This document shows positions 57,606-64,000 of a DNA stretch of 64,000 nucleotides, piece by piece (the stretch's first letter is position 1; every line of letters starts with the position of its first letter). The translations under genes and the position numbers were made by a program. A model generated the notes under the pieces. That model was given only the letters and a program-made list of their open reading frames with translations, searched no databases and was not told the DNA's origin. This DNA comes from Ceratobasidium sp. AG-K (lineage: Eukaryota > Basidiomycota > Agaricomycetes > Cantharellales > Ceratobasidiaceae), in contig JAWNGF010000002.1 of NCBI GenBank assembly GCA_037039685.1, positions 5,270,001-5,334,000 of the forward strand. The letters are read 5' to 3'.

Positions 57606-59275
57606 TTGCAGCCCAAGTGGTCGATTGAGTGGGAATCCAAGAGGAGGGAATGGCCTACTGGCTAGGATAAATCATGCGCGTGTCAATAGAGTGCAAGTTC
57701 CGAGCGTGCGGGGGACATGAGGCTTGGTCGAGAATGGAAAGTAGTGGACAACCGCTGGAAATTGACATGTCGCTGATATTTGTCCTCAACACTCCGCTTG
57801 GCTCCGGCACGCCAGAGCATCCTGGAAATCACTCGTATTCTATCCAACCGCCTGCAACAACGATTAGATTAGACTCGACTCAACCGCCCAACCAGTACTG
57901 CAGACCAATCGTCCCTGCACACAATACATTCTCGCCCTTTCTGTTTATGTTTATCTTCGAACTCGAATACATACACAAAAGTCAAGAGTGCCTCTCCCTC
58001 GTTCTCGCATGGAAACCCACCACTCCGACATCCCGGCCAACACGAACGGTCAAGCAAGCATCTCTCGTGCACGACTTATGGTGAGCTGCTCCTGTCAAGC
58101 CGATAGCTAACTTATAAAGCGTTCTCAGGTTTATGAGGATTGTCAAGGTCGTCGACCCAATAGAGCTCGCACATACGGTTGTGTTCAGTGTGTGAAGCTT
58201 GCACCCGAGAAAGACTAGTCAGACGGACACAAACACTGGTCAATTTTACAGGTAGCTTGAGCTTCATGCGCTTGGTCGTATGGTGCGTGGAGCAAAGGGG
58301 AGGTAGTTGTTGACCTGACCGTGTACTTGACTCGCCGGTTGCTGGGCCATATAAGGGGTGATTCAAAAGTGACCCAATGAGGGAACGTGGGTGATTCGAA
58401 CGAGTTGATTAGTGTACCGGGGAGCCCAATTCGACGGCACATCTCAGCAGTGGCTTGGTGAATTGTTATAATAAATTTGAATTAAATTTAGCAACTTTGG
58501 GAAATTATCAAGTCGTGAGAATATTGTGACATCGGTTTGATATATCCAGTAACAAAGAATTTCTGGTTGAAGAGCAAAAACCCAACTATTCGGGCTACAG
58601 AAGCAGAGCATAGGGGCTGAAAAAAAAAATCCTTTGTGAAGTGAATATTTTGGTTTGGAATGATAATATCATTTGCAGGAAAACCTCTTGCGACAGTGCA
58701 AACAAGAACGCCTACGTTGAGAAGTCGCGCGAGCAAAAGGCATCTTTGCAATGTTCTGTGCGTCTGAAGATGCAAATGTCCCCTACACCATGCAAGGTTT
58801 TGAAACATGACTGGTTCTGAGCAAGATGCGTAGCACACCTACTGGTGGGATTTGCTAACCGGCATCGCCCAATTGGATTCGAGGTTTGCCGGGAGTGGTG
58901 GTTGACACTGGCGAAGTGACGACATACCTTTTACTCATTGAGCCTCGAGTTTTAGCTCACGTCCCTGTTCAGGGCAGCCCTCGACTTGGCACGGATTGAC
59001 GTCAGAACGATTGCTCTAACAATGGCCCGCCTCCCAGGGGTCGCACATGTACAACTACCATCCTTTACCGATGCTCCACGTCAGCGAAACACAAAAGACA
59101 AACATTAAGAAAGCAATGCGATTTTGTCCGAATGTGGATTCAGTCCGAGGCGCAGGAGAGTCCAGGCCCGCATCTGTCTGTGATAAGAAGCCGCGCGAAA
59201 TCGCTAACCCTAAAATCTCTCTCAGGTACGACTAGCACGCCAAAGAGCGCTGGACGAGTCGACCACACCAGAGAC
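57606..59275. other. Long intergenic region
   Basis: About 1.67 kb between the starts of the NACHT-WD40 gene (minus) and the OHCU decarboxylase gene (plus). ORFs up to 136 codons (57674-58084) have no recognisable content and no convincing splice model. I see no repeat or RNA gene. Confidence 0.4.
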
Positions 59276-59869
59276 ATGTCACTCCCTCCTTTCGCCAGTG
59301 TGCGTAACTCGGACGGTTCTCGCACTTCACCCCTTGCTCAAAGCCTTGCACTCCTCTTTGAACCATCCGAAATCCTATATACCAAAGTACTTCCACACAT
59401 AGTGCAACACTCCTCTGATTACACCGCATATAAAGACATCATCGATGCATCTATTGCCCACATCGCACAGCTCCCTATCACAGAACAAGCACGCTTCATC
59501 GCCGGTCATCCACGCATCGGAGAGGTATCTGGTTTATCTGCATTGAGTGCCGCCGAACAAGCTGCAGTTGCTACTCCCCCATCCATCCTAGCGCGCCTGG
59601 CGCATCTAAATGCGTTATACGAGAGGCGATATCCGGGACTGGTATATATTACTTTCGTTGCAGGGCGTACCCGTGCACAGATTGTACCAGAAATGGAAGG
59701 AGTATTAGGTATCGAACCTGTACAAGAGGGGAAGGAGGGCGAGCCTCCGGTGGAAACGATTACACCTATTGCGGTTGAGAGTGAAGCATGGAAAAGGGAG
59801 TTGGATCGTGCGGTGGTTGATGTGGGAAGGATAGCAAAGAGCAGACTGGCAAAGCTGGGCGTCGAATAG
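59276..59869 (+). CDS. OHCU decarboxylase (uric acid degradation)
   Basis: Single-exon ORF from the ATG at 59276, 197 aa. Family motifs are clear: FIAGHPRIGEVSGLSALSAA with the catalytic His-Pro, EQAAV, then LARLAHLNALYERRYPGLVY and FVAGRTRAQIVPEM. The enzyme decarboxylates 2-oxo-4-hydroxy-4-carboxy-5-ureidoimidazoline to S-allantoin after urate oxidase and HIU hydrolase, usually in peroxisomes. The C-terminus (AKLGVE) has no obvious PTS1 signal. The frame extends upstream to 59132, but this ATG gives a normal start. Its stop is four bases from that of MED4 on the other strand. Confidence 0.88.
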   Translation: MSLPPFASVRNSDGSRTSPLAQSLALLFEPSEILYTKVLPHIVQHSSDYTAYKDIIDASIAHIAQLPITEQARFIAGHPRIGEVSGLSALSAAEQAAVATPPSILARLAHLNALYERRYPGLVYITFVAGRTRAQIVPEMEGVLGIEPVQEGKEGEPPVETITPIAVESEAWKRELDRAVVDVGRIAKSRLAKLGVE

Positions 59870-59873
59870 GGTA

Positions 59874-60684
59874 CTATAGGTCGGGGTTGAGATCCAGGTC
59901 CAATAAATCCATTTCTTGCTGAACTTGTGCTTGATGTCGCTGGTAGTCGTGCCTGTACGGATTGAATCCTGGTTCGACCGTTCCCGATACAGGATCGACG
60001 GAAGGAGAGCGTAGGTTTTCTGCAGCAGGACATGAGTATGACTCGGCGTTATGGGACAGGTAAAGTTTGACGTGCCTGGTTCTTTGGGATTGACGCGCTC
60101 GAGAGCTGGGCGTTCTGCCAAGCGACCAGCACGCATCTTTTCTTCGTTTGGAAAAGGTGGCTTGATCCAGTGAGGGGCTGGCTGGTCGGCGCCGATGGGA
60201 CCTTTTGACGTTGGTGGAGCGGACGTGAACCCGCTGAGAATCGAGGCATAGTCCAGTAGTTGTCGGTACGGCACAGCCCCTATCGACGTACTCCAAGTAA
60301 AAACCGACACTTTTATACCAAAGACCAGAACACACCTTTGGCTGCCAAATCAATTTCCTTTAGCCTAACGTCTCCCTCTTCCACGATCGCCCCGAGCTCC
60401 TTGTGCGCCTCGTCGAGCGACGTCCAAACGTTCCTCAATTTCGCGTCTAAATCAAGTATCTCCGAGCTCATTTCGTCTATTACTCTCTGGTTAATTTGGT
60501 GCTGTCGAGCCGTGGCGAGTGCCTGGCCCAACGCGGCGTCTGTCTCGAGAAAGGCATCAATGTTGGGTGGGGGTGGTGCCCGAAGTCCGGTTTGGGACAG
60601 CGAAATAAAGAGTTGATGGGTGAGTTGCTCGAAGCGGTCTAACGGCTCATGTATGATATCTTGCGTTGTGTTGGGTTCTGCCAT
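59874..60684 (-). CDS. MED4: Mediator complex subunit 4
   Basis: Exon 1 is 60336-60684, and exon 2 starts at 60279 after an ATAG acceptor. The fused text reads LKEIDLAAKGAVPYRQLLDY, then ASILSGFTSAPPTSKGP, PHWIKPPFPNEEKMRAGRLA: the Med4 pattern of a helical bundle followed by the Tyr-Ala...Thr-x-Ala-Pro...Pro-Pro-Phe-Pro motif. Med4 belongs to the middle module of Mediator and links activators to RNA polymerase II. The C-terminus must change frame by a further intron to reach EMDLLDLDLNPDL and the stop at 59874; a GTCAAA...TACAG intron would do it, but this junction is not certain. Confidence 0.85.
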
Positions 60685-60842
60685 GGTAGTTGGGACAGAA
60701 TGTGTTTACCCACGTGATGACGAGGTGGCTCAACAGGTGTACATGAAGTAGATGTGAATTTGTATTTCTGTCTATATTACATGAATCTCTTGACCTATCA
60801 TACCGGTCACATCTAGGCCAAACAGAACTAAGACATGAAGGT

Positions 60843-61989
60843 CTAGTCTTCGTCAAGTCGCAAAGCTTGTTCAATGTCATCAATGTCGGGGTGAACTACT
60901 GGAGGTTTGCTCCCATAAATGATTCGCTGAACGACGATGGCTAAAAGCAAGGTTGGTTTTGGCGTGAAGTGAGTCGTAATATTGACTCACCAAAGTCGAT
61001 CGAAAGCTGAAAGACTGCGCAGACTTTGAATTGGAGAGGCGAGTGCTGGAGGAAGAAGTATACGGTCCTAAGGGTGGTAGTTAATACCCAACAATAGAAA
61101 ATGAACAGCCGGGTATACGTACTTGTATGCATCACCTCCAACCCATCCTAGAAGAGTCGACATTCGGAAGCCATACAAGGATCGTTGCCGGTAGTTACTA
61201 ATTTGGGTTAGTCGTCAGGCCACATAGAAACCAATAATAGCTGGTCAAGATTTACCTATAGAGCTGCGGCAAGGGTAAAGTACTCTCCAGGCCGAGAGCA
61301 AAGAAGCCAAGTGCGTTGACAAACCAATCCATACGGCCGAAAATGAGTTGTGCGATCGTCAGAACTACACTGAACAGCTGTTAGCGGACAGGGTCGCATT
61401 AGGCGGAACGCGAACTCACATAAGACCCGCGAGGAACTCGATGTAGGTTCCATAGCTCGGCCATTGCCAAAACCCATACGGGCGCGTGCTGACTCCGACC
61501 GACTCGGGGGACACTTCGGGTCGGTAGAGAATGCAAATATATAGCAAGGCAAGTTGAGCAAGGATCATGAGAATGGACTGGATCAAGAGAGCTACAAATT
61601 AAGGGGTAAGCATAGTCCAAAAACATACTCGTGTGTGGACACTCACGGAACTCGAAATGGTTGCCCAACCAGAAGAAACATCTGGCGATATTCGCAATGA
61701 GCAGGATCGCGCAGACTGTCGGCAACTTTGAGCTATTTGGCGACTACTAGAGAGCTATGTAACGTACCATCTCGAGAGAAGCCAGCGGAATCTCTGTATC
61801 ACAACATAGTTAACACAATATACTCAAGGAAGATACCCAGACGCGTACTTGTTTCTAACAATAGATATAGCTATGAGCTGTGAGCCCGGGCATCCACAAC
61901 GGCTATTTACGATACTTACCTTGATCCGCATATACAAGCGGCGGGCCCACGGCCATACCAACACTCGATAGCGTAGATATCCATGACAT
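60843..61989 (-). CDS. PQ-loop repeat membrane protein (SLC66A2/Any1-like)
   Basis: A multi-exon gene starting MSWISTLSSVGMAVGPPLVY at 61989 and ending EQALRLDED at 60843. Reconstructed pieces include SIVRNKDSAGFSRDVCAILL, IARCFFWLGNHFEF, ESTLPLPQLYRNYRQRSL and GWVGGDAYKTVYFFLQHSPL, followed by VCAVFQLSIDF. Two PQ-loop halves (GPPLVY and LPLPQLYRNY) and about seven hydrophobic segments fit the PQLC1 branch, whose yeast member Any1 counteracts phospholipid flippases at the Golgi and endosomes. Assignment within the PQ-loop family is tentative. It is divergent from CYC3, with starts about 160 bp apart. Confidence 0.8.
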
Positions 61990-62150
61990 GGTGAATGTCG
62001 CCGAGTAGTCTGCTTTAGTCCAGCGTGGTGGACGAAGTGAGGCGGCTGGGAAATCCGCACGTGACCATATCCCACGATGCCGGACCCTTTGGATTTTTCA
62101 GATCGGCTGCACTCGCCTTCATCTCCCTCACCACACCTCAATTCTTCACT

Positions 62151-63151
62151 ATGGGCCAAACAAGCTCTAGTCCTACTCTGGTCCAGCAACAGGCGCCTCT
62201 AGTTAACCCTCATGCTGGTGCTTCTGGTTCGCCCCCCGCCGGTTGCCCAATGCACGCTTCAGCACCCTCTCAGCCAACGATCGCTCAATGCCCCGTTCCC
62301 CATGATAGTAATGCTCTAAGCCCCCATAACAATATCCCCATGCTTGGGCAAAACCGTGCACCGGGACAGAGCATGGACCTCCCGACAGAACGGACGACAT
62401 CTTCTATACCCCGAGCTGCGGGTTCAACATATGGTCCAGCTGGGCCAACGGCTGGCACTACGAAACCCAACGATGCGCCTAGCAAATGGGAGTACCCGTC
62501 TCCTCAGCAGTTCTATAATGCACTTGTTCGAAAGGGGTGGGAGACCCCAGAAGAACACGTTGAGACCATGGTGTATATTCACAACTTTTTGAACGAGGAG
62601 GCATGGTTGGAGGTCCTCAAGTGGGAAGCTCGACGAGAGGGAGGGTGGGTGCGAGACTCGAGATTTTAAATACCAAAGCTAATTATCCCTTAGCCCAGAA
62701 GAAGCAGCAGATTTGGAGCTTGTAAAGTTCCAGGGGCGTCCTGGTCAGCTGTCGCCAAAGGCGAGGATAATGCAGTTTGCCGGATGGCTTTTGCCGTCTC
62801 GTTTCGAGTACGTTGGTAGTCTAATCGCAAGCTTGCCTATTGATCAGTCTATATGCAGCTCGGAGCCGCCATTTGATCGACACGACTGGATCGTGCGAAG
62901 GCCAAAGACGCAGGAAGAGGTCCGTTATGTCATCGATTATTACAGCGCCGCAGACGACGAGCAGGGTAAGTCCTTAATATGAGAAGCAGACCTTGAACTT
63001 AGTGCAACGTGGTTTAGGCCAACCCGTATTTCACCTTGATGTTCGACCGGCCGTAGACAGCTTTGACAGCGTCAAGGCCCGCATCAGCGCTGCCACTTCG
63101 GAAGCGTGGGCTGCCTTCCGTCAGGGGAGCACCGGAGCGCCACAGTCATAG
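62151..63151 (+). CDS. CYC3: Holocytochrome c synthase (cytochrome c haem lyase)
   Basis: Four exons in phase: 62151-62644, 62694-62807, 62859-62965 and 63018-63151, giving 282 aa. The N-terminal part has the haem regulatory-type Cys-Pro motifs (AGCPMH and AQCPVPH). The conserved core follows: [58 protein letters not shown], then (across the third intron) [15 protein letters not shown] and the C-terminal [14 protein letters not shown]. The enzyme attaches haem to apocytochrome c in the mitochondrial intermembrane space. Confidence 0.95.
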
Positions 63152-63356
63152 ACTCGTCATTGTATATCAGTAGCTAGATTTTGTATTTTTGGATAATTTA
63201 TCCCCAACCCCACATCTGAAGCAAGAGGTGGATCGCATGGGCGCTTCACTGCCTCAAACACAAACACACACAAGGGTGCCACTTGACGCGTCGTCAGCCG
63301 GCGATTCTCCCACCTTCCCATTCGCCTTTCACGACCCCCTAATCCATAGACGAACG

Positions 63357-64000
63357 ATGGCGGACCGACCGATTACGTTCTGCGAACACTTGCAGCTGTC
63401 GTCGGTTGGCATACAACCAGCCTCTATCTCATTCAATGTATGCCCAGTCGAATCTATCACGAGTTTTCCGCTGAGCTGGATTCATAGACATTAACGCTCG
63501 AGTCGGACCGGTTTATCTGCGTGCGCGAGAAAGTTGGAGAACAAAACCAGGTCGTGATTATCGACCTTGCAGACGCGAATAATGTTATGCGTCGGCCAAT
63601 CACGGCTGACACGGCCATTATGCACCCCAAGGAAAAGATCATCGCGCTTAGAGGTAGGGTCGTCTGAAATCTGTCACTGGGCACGACTCAAACTCCATTT
63701 AGCTGGGCGCCAACTGCAGGTGTTTAATATCGAGACCAAGCAAAAAGTCAAGTCGCATATCGTCAACGAAGACATCGTGTTCTGGAAGTGGCTCGATGAC
63801 AGCACACTCGGTCTCGTGAGCGAGGCTGCCGTCTTCCACTGGTCCATCAAGGACGCGACGAGCCCTCCCCAAAAGAACTTTGACCGACATCCATCTCTCT
63901 CTGGAGCGCAGATCATTAATTATCGTGCGTCTGGCGATAACAAATGGTTTGCCCTCGTTGGTATTATGGGCAATACTGCCCCAGGCGGGTTCAAGGTCAA
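63357..64000 (+). CDS. CHC1: Clathrin heavy chain (5' part, runs off the window)
   Basis: Exons 63357-63429, 63481-63653 and 63703 onward. It begins [20 protein letters not shown], then [56 protein letters not shown] and [20 protein letters not shown], the N-terminal beta-propeller of clathrin heavy chain that binds adaptor clathrin boxes. Only about 180 residues of the usual roughly 1700 are in the window. The GTATGC and GTAGGG donors and TAG acceptors keep phase. It forms the coat of endocytic and trans-Golgi vesicles. Confidence 0.95.

Noticed and set aside
57674..58084. 136-codon ORF as a gene
   Set aside because: No motif, no plausible intron structure and poor composition; it lies in the upstream region of the NACHT-WD40 gene.

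Overview
This window looks like nuclear DNA of a filamentous basidiomycete. The genes are dense, most are split by many short GT-AG introns of about 45-60 nt, and the products are eukaryotic (clathrin heavy chain, Mediator subunit 4, cyclophilin CWC27, a Ubc6-type E2, a NACHT-WD40 protein). A Rhizoctonia/Ceratobasidiaceae-like agaricomycete is my best guess, but that is inference. Exon chains given below were joined by hand and checked for reading phase.

Layout. 1-4.1 kb: a small array of F-box-like paralogues. 4-18.9 kb: mostly housekeeping genes: an unknown protein, a VPS9-domain Rab exchange factor, ribosomal eL37, a Nudix hydrolase, CWC27, a tail-anchored E2, thymidylate kinase, a small zinc-finger protein and a 3-beta-HSD/sterol dehydrogenase. 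19.3-25.8 kb: two tandemly duplicated MFS transporters, both on the minus strand. 25.9-44.5 kb: one nested transposon block. 44.6-64 kb: GNAT acetyltransferase, a low-complexity protein, a small membrane protein, glucose-6-phosphate isomerase, a two-armed inverted repeat, a NACHT-WD40 STAND protein, OHCU decarboxylase, MED4, a PQ-loop protein, cytochrome c haem lyase and the start of clathrin heavy chain.

The most informative part is the block at 25906-44504. A 5'-truncated non-LTR retrotransposon (LINE) with a 15-bp target duplication landed between MFS copy 2 and the GNAT gene. Two near-identical 3.57-kb Mutator-like elements (MULEs) in opposite orientation sit inside the LINE, each insertion having a 9-bp target duplication. 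The duplication partners are exchanged between the MULEs, and the LINE piece between them (reverse transcriptase plus RNase H) is inverted. The simplest reading is recombination between the inverted MULEs that flipped the middle, or an assembler doing the same on paper. A young 7.8-kb Ty3/Gypsy chromovirus with 498-bp LTRs then inserted into one MULE transposase gene with a 5-bp duplication. It carries an apparent self-priming site, a single TGA in pol, and an extra GC-rich ORF overlapping the 3' end of pol in another frame. The whole block pushes apart what was probably a divergent promoter of about 160 bp.
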